DNA of 64,000 nucleotides from Kerstersia similis (GTDB lineage: Bacteria; Pseudomonadota; Gammaproteobacteria; Burkholderiales; Burkholderiaceae_B). This document shows positions 42,330-51,036 of this stretch, piece by piece. Below the pieces are notes generated by a model. It did no database searches and had not been told where the DNA came from. It was given only the letters and a program-made list of their open reading frames with translations. Made by a program: the position numbers and the translations under genes. Where the stretch lies: positions 26,817-90,816 of the forward strand of contig NZ_CBCSIQ010000018.1 in the NCBI RefSeq assembly GCF_965139615.1. The letters are read 5' to 3'. Each line of letters begins with the position of its first letter. Within the stretch, counting starts at the first letter, position 1.

Positions 42330-43088
42330 ATGGCAAACCCGGCACAGCAACTTTTTGATTTAAGCGGCCAGGTCGCGGTCGTGACCGGCGGCGGCTCCGG
42401 CCTGGGTGCAGCCGCCGCTCGCGCGCTGCGCAACGCCGGCGCGACTGTCATCATCCTGGGCCGGCGCGCAGACGTACTGCAGGAACAGGCTGAGCGCCTG
42501 GGTGCGCAAGCCATGCGCTGCGACACGCGCGAACGCGCACAGGTCAGCGCCGTGATACAGGACGTGGTCGCCCGCCATGGCCGCCTGGATATTCTGGTGA
42601 ATGCGGCAGGCGTCCACCGCAAATGCCCGTCGCTGGATTTCCCGGATGAGGAGTGGATTGCCGTGCATGCCGTCAACACGCATGGCAGCTTCATCTGCGC
42701 CACCGAAGCGCTGCGCCATATGCGCGCAGCCGGACGCGGCAAGATCATCAATTTCTGTTCATATGGCAGCGCCAACGGCCTGCCCGAAAGCGTCGCCTAT
42801 GCATCCAGCAAAGGTGGCCTGCGGCAGATGACCAAAAGCCTGGCCATCGAGTTCGCGCCGGCCGGCATCCAGGTCAATGCCATTGAACCCGGCTGGTTCA
42901 AGACCGACATGACATCCGCCATGTTCAGCGACCCGGCCTGGCTGGAACGCACCCAGCGCCGCATCCCTGCCGCTCGCCCCGGCGACCCCCAAGACCTGGA
43001 TGGCGCCGTGATCTTCCTGGCATCCAAGGCCTCCGATTACGTTACCGGCATCGCCCTGCCCGTGGATGGCGGCGCTCAGGCCGTGTAA
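42330..43088 (+). CDS. SDR family oxidoreductase
   Basis: Classical short-chain dehydrogenase of 252 residues. The nucleotide loop TGGGSGLG, NAAG, the catalytic YASSK (Tyr-x3-Lys) with preceding Ser, and the C-terminal VTGIALPVDGG are intact. The start at 42330 follows AAGGAGA. It resembles gluconate 5-dehydrogenase and 2-deoxygluconate dehydrogenase-type SDRs, but the substrate cannot be fixed. A perfect palindrome lies upstream. The following 195 bases to the next gene contain three imperfect copies of a decamer AGAGGCTGRT near 43107-43136 and a short hairpin at 43185-43206. Confidence 0.9.
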   Translation: MANPAQQLFDLSGQVAVVTGGGSGLGAAAARALRNAGATVIILGRRADVLQEQAERLGAQAMRCDTRERAQVSAVIQDVVARHGRLDILVNAAGVHRKCPSLDFPDEEWIAVHAVNTHGSFICATEALRHMRAAGRGKIINFCSYGSANGLPESVAYASSKGGLRQMTKSLAIEFAPAGIQVNAIEPGWFKTDMTSAMFSDPAWLERTQRRIPAARPGDPQDLDGAVIFLASKASDYVTGIALPVDGGAQAV

Positions 43089-43283
43089 AGGGTACTAAAG
43101 GGCGGTAGAGGCTGATAGAGGCTGGTCCAGGCTGGATCTATCCCGGCACCTATCCACCACCAACCGGCACGCACCAGTCAAACAGCGACGCCATGCCCGG
43201 CGTCGCAGCTTCGCGCAGCCGGGCGTAGTCCCTTCCGGCCTGTCCGCCTGCCTTCCGAGGCAAGATGCTCAGACGATGCGCCC

Positions 43284-43625
43284 TTACACAATGCGCCAAA
43301 TGACCGTGCCTATGACCCAAACCACGCCGATCACAATCAGGCACAGAACGAATTTCCAAAGCAGCTCAGCGAACCTGACCAGCACATAGGCCAGGATACC
43401 GCTACCGGCCAGCACCAATGCGAAACGCAGCCACTTGGGCCACTCCATGCCGAACCGCTGCAGCATCAAGTAAGTCAGCATACCGCCGATGACCAGTCCT
43501 GCCAGGCCGAACAACACGGCACGCGCCTGGCGATTTTCCTTGCGCTGGGCCGCCATCAGCGACTCTTTGCTATCGTGGTATTCAAAGTTTCCAGTCGCCG
43601 TACGCCGGCCAAAACGGGTACTCAT
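43284..43625 (-). CDS. Small three-helix membrane protein, unknown function
   Basis: I do not recognise this 113-residue protein. After a basic N-terminus (MSTRFGRRTATGNFEYHD, then AAQRKENRQAR) it has three hydrophobic segments: about 37-59 (AVLFGLAGLVIGGMLTYLML), 65-86 and 90-112. The start at 43625 has GGGATGA upstream; an internal ATG at 43556 is an alternative. It lies just downstream of tRNA-Val and its terminator on the same strand, so it needs its own promoter. Nothing in the context suggests a function. Confidence 0.6.
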   Translation of the reverse strand: MSTRFGRRTATGNFEYHDSKESLMAAQRKENRQARAVLFGLAGLVIGGMLTYLMLQRFGMEWPKWLRFALVLAGSGILAYVLVRFAELLWKFVLCLIVIGVVWVIGTVIWRIV

Positions 43626-43694
43626 TACAGGCTCATCCCTTTGGTATCTTCGACAGGCCTGCGACCATCGTGGCCCGATGCAGTGCCGCAGACG

Positions 43695-43727
43695 CAAAAA
43701 AACCTGCATGGCTATGCCATACAGGTT
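43695..43727 (-). terminator. Rho-independent terminator of tRNA-Val
   Basis: On the minus strand AACCTGTATGGC pairs with GCCATGCAGGTT (one G-U) across an ATA loop and is followed by a run of T. It lies 28 bases beyond the tRNA 3' end. Confidence 0.88.
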
Positions 43728-43754
43728 TCTGCCGTACGTTTCCGCACATGAATC

Positions 43755-43829
43755 TGGTGGGCGGTACAGGGTTCGAACCTGTGACCCCTGCCGTGTGAAG
43801 GCAGTGCTCTACCACTGAGCTAACCGCCC
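43755..43829 (-). tRNA. tRNA-Val (anticodon CAC)
   Basis: 75 bases on the minus strand. Acceptor strands GGGCGGT and ACCGCCC pair fully. The D-arm contains AGCTCAGTGGTAGAGC. The anticodon stem CTGCC/GGCAG encloses loop TTCACAC, giving anticodon CAC for GTG codons. The T-arm has GGTTCGAACC. Discriminator A and CCA are encoded. The gene stands alone with its own terminator. Confidence 0.96.
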
Positions 43830-43962
43830 AGATCTCTTCAAACCTTGAAGAGAAGAAAATAATAGCATCAACAATATCAGGAAAGCAAGCCCTTTCTCTG
43901 AGGCACCTGCACATCGCAGCGGCTGCCCACCTGCTTGACAGGCGGCAGCGCCGCCCTTCCCA

Positions 43963-44706
43963 TCAGGATGAGGAAGCTTCCGCCTGCGGCTCGTAACGCC
44001 GCCAGACACACTCGCCCTTAACCGCCTTATCGAGCGCCGACAAATATTCCGCGTGCGCCTGCAGGTCTGCCGCGCCAGCAGGCAATACCATCAAGCGCGC
44101 CGGATCAAAGCTGTCTTCCCCCTCGCGGAACAGCAAGGCATCGCCGCCACCTGTGTTTTGCGCCGCATCGACATCCCCCAGCAAGGACTCCTGCCCGCGC
44201 GTCATGGCCAGCCAGACTTCGGCCAGCAAACGCGTATCCAGCAAGGCGCCGTGCAGCGTCCGGTGCGCATTGGAAATCCCGTAGCGGTCGCACAGGGCGT
44301 CCAGCGAATTACGCTTGCCCGGATGCATTTCACGCGCCACCATCAGGCTGTCAGTCACCTTGGCGCAATAATCCTGGACCTTGCCCAGCCCCACGCGCTG
44401 CAGTTCGGCATCGAGAAACTTGATATCGAAGGCAGCGTTGTGGATCAACAATTCGCCATCGCGGATGAACTCGACAAAATCCCGCGCCACTTCCTCGAAA
44501 CGGGGGTAGCCGGACAGGAACTCCGTCGTCAGGCCGTGCACGGCCAGTGCCTCCGGATCACTATCGCGGTCGGGATTGAGATACTGATGGTAGTGGTTGC
44601 CGGTCACCATCCGGTTATCCACTTCCACGGCACCGATTTCAACGATGCGGTGCCCTTGCGCCGGTTCCAGGCCAGTGGTTTCGGTATCCAGTACGATCAG
44701 CCGCAT
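43963..44706 (-). CDS. dnaQ: DNA polymerase III subunit epsilon DnaQ
   Basis: 3'-5' proofreading exonuclease of the replicative polymerase, 247 residues. The DEDDh motifs are intact: Exo I with Asp7 and Glu9 in LDTETTGL, Exo II NAAFDIKFLDAEL, and Exo III HGALLDTRLLAEV. The C-terminal 65 residues form the flexible tail that binds the alpha subunit. rnhA lies directly upstream on the same strand, followed further up by the YafS-like gene and divergent gloB, a neighbourhood also seen in E. coli. Confidence 0.96.
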   Translation of the reverse strand: MRLIVLDTETTGLEPAQGHRIVEIGAVEVDNRMVTGNHYHQYLNPDRDSDPEALAVHGLTTEFLSGYPRFEEVARDFVEFIRDGELLIHNAAFDIKFLDAELQRVGLGKVQDYCAKVTDSLMVAREMHPGKRNSLDALCDRYGISNAHRTLHGALLDTRLLAEVWLAMTRGQESLLGDVDAAQNTGGGDALLFREGEDSFDPARLMVLPAGAADLQAHAEYLSALDKAVKGECVWRRYEPQAEASSS

Positions 44707-44785
44707 ACGGGCAAGACTCCAAAAAGAAACAGGCAGGGCACTGCCGGAAAGGCATCAGTGTAAAACATGCAGGCCGGAAAGCCCG

Positions 44786-45301
44786 TCAGGCTTCTTGCCG
44801 CGCCGTGTCGGCCTCGGCTGCCAGCGCTGCCGCGCCACGCACACTCTCGACCCCCTGGTTGGCCAGCTCATCGGCACGTTCATTACCAGGGTCTCCGGCA
44901 TGCCCCTTGACCCAGCGCCAGCTCACCTCATGGCGCCCGACTTCAGTATCCAGCTGCTGCCAGAGATCGGCATTCTTGACGGGCTTTTTATCTGCGGTAC
45001 GCCAGTCCCTGCGCTTCCAGTTAGGCATCCATTCCGTGATGCCCTTCATCACATATTGCGAATCGGTGTGCAAAGTGACCTGGCATGGTTCACGCAGCGC
45101 CTGCAAGGCCCGGATCACGGCCATCATTTCCATGCGGTTATTGGTGGTTTCACGCTCGCCGCCACACATGGGTTTTTCATGGCGGCCGTAGCGCAACAAC
45201 GCCCCCCAGCCCCCTACGCCCGGGTTGCCCTTGCAGGCGCCATCCGTCCAGATTTCCACTTGCTTGGCCGATACGGCCGATGTGGAAGGTTTTCCTGCCA
45301 T
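44786..45301 (-). CDS. rnhA: Ribonuclease HI
   Basis: Cleaves RNA in RNA-DNA hybrids. The 171 residues from ATG 45301 contain the four acidic catalytic residues: Asp20 in IWTDGACKGNPG, Glu in NRMEMMAVIRAL, Asp in HTDSQYVMKGI and Asp in GHAGDPGNERADELA, together with the basic handle WKRRDWRTADKKPVKN. A 15-residue C-terminal extension follows the core. It begins 5 bases after the stop of the upstream methyltransferase gene, so the two are cotranscribed. Confidence 0.96.
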   Translation of the reverse strand: MAGKPSTSAVSAKQVEIWTDGACKGNPGVGGWGALLRYGRHEKPMCGGERETTNNRMEMMAVIRALQALREPCQVTLHTDSQYVMKGITEWMPNWKRRDWRTADKKPVKNADLWQQLDTEVGRHEVSWRWVKGHAGDPGNERADELANQGVESVRGAAALAAEADTARQEA

Positions 45302-45306
45302 GGGTT

Positions 45307-46122
45307 TCACCAATTGTCCTTTTCTTCGTGCCGTTCGCGTACCAGCGCCAGCTGGGGCGCCACGTTCTGCTCCATGCTGGCCGCACCTGCCACTCTCGCA
45401 CCACGCGGCATGCGCCGCCGCTTTTTCTTCCAGGGCTGGCCGATCAGCCGCGCCCCCTGCACCCGCTTGATCGCGGATACGGCATAGACCGCACCGCAAA
45501 ACGGCCACCAGCGCTCGCCCGCCGCTTCCATGAAATTCCAGCGTTGCAGCCAGGTTTGCGTGCGGCAGGGCGGCGCATAGCAGCCATAATGCCCACGCTC
45601 CGCCTCGAACCCCAGCAGCTTGAACCAATCCCGCAGGCGCACCAGCGACACCTGCGCTGCCTGGGCATGTGGCAGCCAGGGGTCGATACCAGGCACGGAC
45701 TCACGCAGCCCCCACAGGCTCCAGGGGTTGAAACCCGAGATGACGACCCGCCCCTCTGGCACCAGTACACGATCCACCTCGCGCAATACTTCATGCGGCT
45801 GGCTGGCGAACTCCAGCACATGCGGCAGCACCAGCAAATCTATGCTTTGCGTCGCGAAGGGCAGCGCCTCGGGATCCGCCTGGATGCACGACTGCCAGGA
45901 ACCCTGCCCCGGCGCGGGCAATGCGATGCCGGCAAAGGCCTTGAAAGGCATGCGGTTATCCTTCAAGGCATCGAGCTGCGGCATGCCCACCTGCCAGGCC
46001 TGATAGCCAAAAACATCAGCTACCATGGCATCGAACTGCGCCTGCTCCCAGGCACGGACATATTCCCCCGGCGGCGTGGCCAGCCACTCGCCCAATTTAC
46101 TGATTGTGCTTTCGTCAGTCAC
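45307..46122 (-). CDS. Class I SAM-dependent methyltransferase (YafS-like)
   Basis: A 271-residue methyltransferase-fold protein. The central segment (DPEALPFATQSIDLLVLPHVLEFASQPHEVLREVDRVLVPEGRVVISGFNPWS) is the typical methyltransferase core, although the glycine-rich SAM loop is degenerate. The C-terminus is basic (KKKRRRMPRGAR). The start is placed at GTG 46122, nine bases after GGGGA; a TTG 10 codons upstream is less likely. The substrate is unknown. Its start and that of divergent gloB are only 14 bases apart. Position between gloB and rnhA matches yafS of E. coli. Confidence 0.8.
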   Translation of the reverse strand: MTDESTISKLGEWLATPPGEYVRAWEQAQFDAMVADVFGYQAWQVGMPQLDALKDNRMPFKAFAGIALPAPGQGSWQSCIQADPEALPFATQSIDLLVLPHVLEFASQPHEVLREVDRVLVPEGRVVISGFNPWSLWGLRESVPGIDPWLPHAQAAQVSLVRLRDWFKLLGFEAERGHYGCYAPPCRTQTWLQRWNFMEAAGERWWPFCGAVYAVSAIKRVQGARLIGQPWKKKRRRMPRGARVAGAASMEQNVAPQLALVRERHEEKDNW

Positions 46123-46136
46123 TGGAACATATCCCC

Positions 46137-46955
46137 ATGATTCTTTCGACAACGCCCCAGACCGCCGACGCTGTCACTCCCGGCTCGCTGCTCCCGCTGC
46201 CCGCCCTGCGGGATAACTACATCTGGCTGGCCGCCGGTTCAAGCCATGCCGTCGTGGTGGATCCAGGCGAAGCACGCCCCGTCCTCGATTTCCTGGAACA
46301 CCATCCCTTGCAGCTAGTCGCCATTCTACTCACCCATCACCATGCTGATCATGTCGGCGGTGCGCGGGAACTGGCACAGGTGACTGGCGCCAAGGTGTAT
46401 GGCCCCGCGACAGAAACCCTGCCGGTCTGTGATGTCCGGCTTCGCGAAGGCGACCTGGTGAACCTGGACGATCCGGCGCTGGCACTGCGCGTTCTGGATG
46501 TCCCTGGCCATACGGCCGGCCATATCGCCTACAGCGGCACGCTGGCCGGACAGCCCGTCCTGTTCTGCGGCGACACCCTGTTTTCCGGCGGCTGCGGCCG
46601 GCTCTTCGAGGGCACGCCCCGCCAGATGCATGACTCGCTGGCCAAATTCGCCAACCTGCCGCCAGACACCCTGGTGTGCTGTGCCCATGAATATACGCTC
46701 TCCAACCTGGACTGGGCGCTGCAGGTAGATGCAAGTAATAAGAAGTTAAAAGAATGGAAAATCCGTGCATCCGAGCTTATAAATCACGGAATTCCCACAC
46801 TCCCCACCCAGCTCGCACTAGAATACGCCATTAATCCCTTCCTCCGCCTTGGCAATCCCCAGGTAATGCAGGCTGCCCAGCAATGGTCGCAGCGCTCGCT
46901 TTCCAACAGTGTGGATATCTTCGCTGCCTTGCGTGAATGGAAGAATGCAGCTTGA
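46137..46955 (+). CDS. gloB: Hydroxyacylglutathione hydrolase (glyoxalase II) GloB
   Basis: Metallo-beta-lactamase-fold enzyme that hydrolyses S-lactoylglutathione in methylglyoxal detoxification. The 272 residues show the binuclear metal motif THHHADHVGG, VPGHTAGHIAY, FCGDTLFSGGCGRLFEG and CCAHEYTLSN, and the C-terminal glutathione-binding residues KKLKEWK. The start at 46137 is supported by GGAA upstream. The third-from-last 150 bases are noticeably AT-richer than the rest of the gene. Confidence 0.95.
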   Translation: MILSTTPQTADAVTPGSLLPLPALRDNYIWLAAGSSHAVVVDPGEARPVLDFLEHHPLQLVAILLTHHHADHVGGARELAQVTGAKVYGPATETLPVCDVRLREGDLVNLDDPALALRVLDVPGHTAGHIAYSGTLAGQPVLFCGDTLFSGGCGRLFEGTPRQMHDSLAKFANLPPDTLVCCAHEYTLSNLDWALQVDASNKKLKEWKIRASELINHGIPTLPTQLALEYAINPFLRLGNPQVMQAAQQWSQRSLSNSVDIFAALREWKNAA

Positions 46956-47005
46956 GCGCGGCCGATGCCGCCCGGGCCGCGCCAACCGAATTCAGACCGA
47001 CCCGC

Positions 47006-48418
47006 ATGAAACTGATTAAATTCATCCTACCGTTGTGCCTGGCAGTCCTGGCGGGTTGCGCCAGCACCTCACAACAACAGACTGCCCAGGCCAACGATCC
47101 GCTTTCATTGCTGATCGCCCGTAATTCCCCCCCACCGCAAAAGACCAACCGCGCCACGCTGCTGCAGGCCCGCATGGCCGACAGCTCGCGGATCATCGAC
47201 CTGACGCGCCCGGCCTCCGATGCCTGGGAGCGCATCCGCCTGGGCTTTGCCATCCCCAACCTGGACACGCCGCTGGTACAGAAATGGACGGACTATTACG
47301 CGGCGCACCCGGAATACGTGCAACGCATGGCGGATCGCGCCGGCAAGTATCTGTACCACATCCTCGATGAAATCGACCGTCGTGGCCTGCCGACCGAACT
47401 GGCGCTGCTGCCCTTCGTCGAAAGCGCCTACAACCCGGACGCCTACTCCCGCGCGCATGCATCCGGACTCTGGCAGTTTGTGCCGGCCACCGGCCAGAAC
47501 TTCAATCTGAAACAGAACTGGTGGCAGGACGAACGCCGCGACCCGATCGCCTCGACCCGTGCCGCGCTGGATTACCTCGAATACCTGTTCGAACTGCAGG
47601 GCGACTGGCATCTGGCCCTGGCATCGTATAACTGGGGCGAAGGGTCCGTGCGCCGCGCCATGGCGCGCAATGAAGCCGACAACAAGCCGACGGACTACCT
47701 GTCGCTGAACATGCCGGATGAAACGCGCAATTATCTGCCCAAGCTGCAGGCCATCAAGAATATCGTGGCCATGCCACAGCAGTACGCCATCGCACTGCCG
47801 GAAGTCCCCAATTCGCCCTATTTCACCACCATCGCCAAGACCCGCGACATCGACATCGACATCGCCGCCAAACTGGCGGAAATGCCGCTGGAAGAATTCC
47901 GCGCCCTCAACCCGTCCTACAACCTGCCCATCATTCCAGGTTCGGAAAGCACCACGCTGATCCTGCCGCTGGACCGGGTCGAGATTTTCTATGCCAACCT
48001 CAACACCTACAAGGGCGAGCTGAGCGCATGGAAAACCTACCATCCGCAACGCGGCGAAACCCTGCGTGACATCGCCCGCGAGCACGGGATTTCCGAAGCC
48101 GAGCTGCGCCGTCTCAATGGCCTGGGCGCCCGCCAGCGCACCGCCAGCGGCCAGCCGCTGCTGTTGCCCGCCAAGCCTGGCAACCAGGTGAAATTTGCGT
48201 CGCTGGCACCGGTCGTGCCCGTCGCTGCCGCCAGGGCCACGCCGACCCGAGCTGCCGCCGTACGCTCCCACACCGTCCGCCGCGGCGACACCTTGTCAGC
48301 CATCGCGCGTCGCTACGGCACCGATGTCACGACCCTGCGCCGCCTCAACAATCTCAAGGACAACAACCTCGCTGTCGGCCGCAAGCTGCGTATCCCTGGC
48401 ACCAACTCGCGCGGGTAA
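47006..48418 (+). CDS. mltD: Membrane-bound lytic murein transglycosylase D MltD
   Basis: Lipoprotein lytic transglycosylase cleaving peptidoglycan glycan strands. The start at 47006 gives a lipoprotein signal (MKLIKFILPLCLAVLAGC); an earlier ATG at 46937 would overlap gloB. In 470 residues the SLT domain (about 110-250) has the catalytic glutamate in PFVESAYNP and SGLWQFVPATG. Two LysM repeats follow, one near 337-380 (HPQRGETLRDIAREHG) and a canonical one at about 421-464 (HTVRRGDTLSAIARRYG). The two are joined by an Ala/Pro-rich linker. Confidence 0.94.
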   Translation: MKLIKFILPLCLAVLAGCASTSQQQTAQANDPLSLLIARNSPPPQKTNRATLLQARMADSSRIIDLTRPASDAWERIRLGFAIPNLDTPLVQKWTDYYAAHPEYVQRMADRAGKYLYHILDEIDRRGLPTELALLPFVESAYNPDAYSRAHASGLWQFVPATGQNFNLKQNWWQDERRDPIASTRAALDYLEYLFELQGDWHLALASYNWGEGSVRRAMARNEADNKPTDYLSLNMPDETRNYLPKLQAIKNIVAMPQQYAIALPEVPNSPYFTTIAKTRDIDIDIAAKLAEMPLEEFRALNPSYNLPIIPGSESTTLILPLDRVEIFYANLNTYKGELSAWKTYHPQRGETLRDIAREHGISEAELRRLNGLGARQRTASGQPLLLPAKPGNQVKFASLAPVVPVAAARATPTRAAAVRSHTVRRGDTLSAIARRYGTDVTTLRRLNNLKDNNLAVGRKLRIPGTNSRG

Positions 48419-48427
48419 GCCCCCGGT

Positions 48428-48458
48428 CATGCCGCCCAGGCGCTGCCCGGGCGGTATG
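48428..48458 (+). terminator. Hairpin after mltD
   Basis: CATGCCGCCC / GGGCGGTATG, 10 bp with one G-U pair and an 11-base loop, starts 9 bases after the stop. No clear U-tract. Confidence 0.4.
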
Positions 48459-48518
48459 ATTGCGTTGTGGCCGGTATCGTCCGGCCCATGCCTTCGTTAA
48501 TTTTCAGGATAGACACAC

Positions 48519-49304
48519 ATGGGTTTTCTTAGCGGCAAGCGCATTCTCGTTACCGGCGTCCTGTCCAACCGCTCTATTGCCTACGGCATCGCTCAAGCCT
48601 GCCACAAACAAGGCGCGGAACTGGCCTTCACCTATGTCGGCGACCGCTTCGCTGATCGCGTCAAGGAATTCGCCGCCGATTTCGGCAGCGATATCGTCCT
48701 GCCTTGCGACGTTGCCGAAGATGCCAGCATCGACAGCGCCATCGCCGCACTGAGCGAACGCTGGGACGGCCTGGACGGCCTGGTTCACTCCATCGGTTTC
48801 GCGCCGCGTGAAGCCATCGCCGGCGAATTTCTCGACGGCTTGTCGCGCGAAGGCTTCCGCATCGCGCACGACATCTCGGCCTATAGCTTCCCCGCACTGG
48901 CCAAGGCAGCGCTGCCGCTGCTGCAAGCCCGCCGGGGCTCGCTGCTCACCCTGACCTATCTGGGTGCCGAACGCGTTGTTCCCAACTACAACACCATGGG
49001 CCTGGCCAAAGCCTCGCTGGAAGCCAGCGTCCGCTATCTGGCCGACAACCTTGGCCCGCTGGGCATTCGCGCCAACGGCATTTCCGCCGGCCCGATCAAA
49101 ACCCTCGCGGCCAGCGGGATCAAGGACTTCTCTTCCATCCTGAAGTTCGTGGAACAGAACGCCCCCTTGCGCCGCAACGTGACCATCGAAGACGTCGGCA
49201 ATGCCGCCGCGTTCCTGCTGTCCGACCTGGCTGCCGGCATTACGGGTGAAATCACCCATGTCGATGCCGGTTTCTCCACCATCGTACCGGGCATGCACGG
49301 CTGA
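48519..49304 (+). CDS. fabI: Enoyl-[acyl-carrier-protein] reductase FabI
   Basis: NADH-dependent last step of fatty-acid elongation. The 261 residues match the family length. The atypical glycine motif ITGV-type loop (RILVTGVLSNRSIAYGIA), SIGFAPREAI, the catalytic Tyr-x6-Lys in NYNTMGLAKASLEA, and the C-terminal GEITHVDAGFSTI are all present. It is the triclosan-target type of enoyl reductase. A strong intrinsic terminator follows. Confidence 0.96.
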   Translation: MGFLSGKRILVTGVLSNRSIAYGIAQACHKQGAELAFTYVGDRFADRVKEFAADFGSDIVLPCDVAEDASIDSAIAALSERWDGLDGLVHSIGFAPREAIAGEFLDGLSREGFRIAHDISAYSFPALAKAALPLLQARRGSLLTLTYLGAERVVPNYNTMGLAKASLEASVRYLADNLGPLGIRANGISAGPIKTLAASGIKDFSSILKFVEQNAPLRRNVTIEDVGNAAAFLLSDLAAGITGEITHVDAGFSTIVPGMHG

Positions 49305-49324
49305 TCCTTCCACTGAAGACAGCA

Positions 49325-49363
49325 ATGGCGCAGGCGGCACCAGGCCGCCTGCGCCATCTTTTT
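49325..49363. terminator. Rho-independent terminator after fabI
   Basis: ATGGCGCAGGCGGC / GCCGCCTGCGCCAT, a perfect 14-bp stem with a 5-base loop, followed by CTTTTTG. It lies between convergent fabI and the OsmC gene. Confidence 0.92.
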
Positions 49364-49380
49364 GTCCTTGGCGTACCGGC

Positions 49381-49770
49381 TCAAGCCAGGCGCGTGCTCA
49401 CTTCTATCTCTGACTGGGTCATCAACTTGTGGATGGGGCAACGATCCGCAATCGTCAGCAGATCCTGCCGCTGCGCATCATCCAGATCCCCTTCCAGCGT
49501 GAGCGTCACCGTCAAGCCATAAACACCCGCGCGCTCGCGGCTGGAATCACGCTCCACATTCACCGTGACCTTATCCAGCGGATAGCCCTTGCGACGCGCA
49601 TAAAGCAGCACGGTCATGGCTTTGCAGCCCCCCAGCGCCGTATCGAAATAATCATGGGGATCCGGGCCTTCTCCTTCCGGCGCCGGCATATCCAGCGCCA
49701 GCTCGTGGCCAGCGGCCACGGCGGTCAGGCGCAATGCAGATGCTTCATTCTGACGGATGCTGATGCTCAT
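49381..49770 (-). CDS. OsmC family protein
   Basis: A 129-residue OsmC/Ohr-fold protein. The two conserved cysteines of thiol-dependent peroxidase members are present in ALGGCKAMTV and DRCPIHKLM. The start at 49770 has GAGGAA upstream; the frame extends 20 codons further without similarity. It resembles the YhfA-like branch of OsmC proteins rather than Ohr. The physiological substrate is not known from sequence. Confidence 0.87.
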   Translation of the reverse strand: MSISIRQNEASALRLTAVAAGHELALDMPAPEGEGPDPHDYFDTALGGCKAMTVLLYARRKGYPLDKVTVNVERDSSRERAGVYGLTVTLTLEGDLDDAQRQDLLTIADRCPIHKLMTQSEIEVSTRLA

Positions 49771-49851
49771 GTTTTCCTCGCAGTATGAAAATAGCCCACG
49801 GCATGGACTCTCCTGGCCCGACGATGGCAACGCAGCAGACAGCGGATAGGG

Positions 49852-51000
49852 TCAGACCCCGTCGTCAGCGCCCGCCTCCAGGCGGGCAGACGCCCCCTTG
49901 CTGCGCTCCTGGGCAAGCCTGCCCTGCTGCTTACGTGCCCGTTCCGCCCGGATATTGCGCAACCACTCGCGCCACATGGCAACCAGCAGCGCCATCAATA
50001 CCGGCCCGACAAACAAGCCCACGAAGCCCATGGTTTTGACCCCGCCGACCAGACCGAAAAACGTCGGCAGGAACGGCAGCTTGACAGGGCCGCCCACCAG
50101 GCGGGGCCGCAAGGTCTTGTCCACGATGAACAATTCAATACTGCCCCAGGCCAGCAACGCCACCCCGGCAACGATATCACCGGAAGCCATCAGATACAGT
50201 GACACCAGGGTGAATGACAGCGGTGCCCCCCCCGGTATCAGGGCCATGAAGCCGGTAATCACGCCCAGCAATACCGGCGACGGCACCCCTGCCACCCAGT
50301 AGGCAATCCCCAGCACCACGCCTTCGCCAATGGCGATCACGCCCATGCCGGTCACGGTGGAACCGATGGTGGCCGGCACCATGCGCGAAAACTGCTGCCA
50401 GCGCGCCGGGAAGATACGCTCGCCGGCCAGATCCAGTTGCGCCACCACCGCCGTGCCATCCTTGTAAACGAAGAACAGCGTGATCAGCATGAAGAGTACC
50501 GTCAACGCCAGATGGAACAGGTTGCCGGTCGCCGACAGCACCCAACGGTAGATATTGCCCAGATGCTGGCCGCTCAACACCTGCACCCAGTAGCCCAAGG
50601 CATGCGGTTCGCCCAGGTGTTCCTGCCAATAACCGGCCCAGCGCTCGCCCACCACAGGCAATGCAGGCAGCCATTCCGGCACGGGCAAGCCGTCGCGATT
50701 GGCATCCTGCAACCAACCCAGCACGTTGCCGGCTTCCTGGATGGCGTAGGACAACGCCATGGACAAAGGCACGATCAATACCAGCACAACCACCAGCAAA
50801 GCGCCGCTCGCCGCCAGCGCCGTGCGGCCATTGCACATCCGGACCCAGCGTGAATACATCGGCCACGACGCAATGCCGATAATCAGCGCTGCCAGCGCAG
50901 GCACCAGGAAACTGCCGAAGAAATAGACGCCGGCAACCAGAACCAGTATCAACAGCCAGCGCGCAATCACATGCGCAGGGAAAACTGGTGGCAGGGACAT
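49852..51000 (-). CDS. AI-2E/PerM family membrane protein
   Basis: Integral membrane protein of 382 residues with about eight hydrophobic segments (for example ARWLLILVLVAGVYFFGSFL, ALAASGALLVVVLVLIVPLS and LTVLFMLITLFFVYKDG). Characteristic family blocks are the large central region before FVYKDG, GIAYWVAGVPSPVLLGVITGFMALIP, and the final VDKTLRPRLVGG and PFLPTFFGLVGGVKTMGFVGLFVGPV. Members include putative autoinducer-2 exporters and Na+/H+ antiporters, so the true substrate is open. The C-terminus is a basic cytoplasmic tail. dsbC lies upstream on the same strand. Confidence 0.86.
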   Translation of the reverse strand: MSLPPVFPAHVIARWLLILVLVAGVYFFGSFLVPALAALIIGIASWPMYSRWVRMCNGRTALAASGALLVVVLVLIVPLSMALSYAIQEAGNVLGWLQDANRDGLPVPEWLPALPVVGERWAGYWQEHLGEPHALGYWVQVLSGQHLGNIYRWVLSATGNLFHLALTVLFMLITLFFVYKDGTAVVAQLDLAGERIFPARWQQFSRMVPATIGSTVTGMGVIAIGEGVVLGIAYWVAGVPSPVLLGVITGFMALIPGGAPLSFTLVSLYLMASGDIVAGVALLAWGSIELFIVDKTLRPRLVGGPVKLPFLPTFFGLVGGVKTMGFVGLFVGPVLMALLVAMWREWLRNIRAERARKQQGRLAQERSKGASARLEAGADDGV

Positions 51001-51036
51001 ATTCGGATTCCTGATAGCGTGCGTGAAAAACTAGAC

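Noticed and set aside
43107..43136. Three imperfect tandem decamers (AGAGGCTGRT) after the SDR gene
   Set aside because: Only about 30 bases, degenerate, and not found again nearby; no sign of a functional repeat array.
43755..43829. tRNA-Val as an integration site for a mobile element
   Set aside because: No integrase gene and no repeat of the tRNA 3' end was noticed in the flanking sequence; the neighbours are ordinary core genes.
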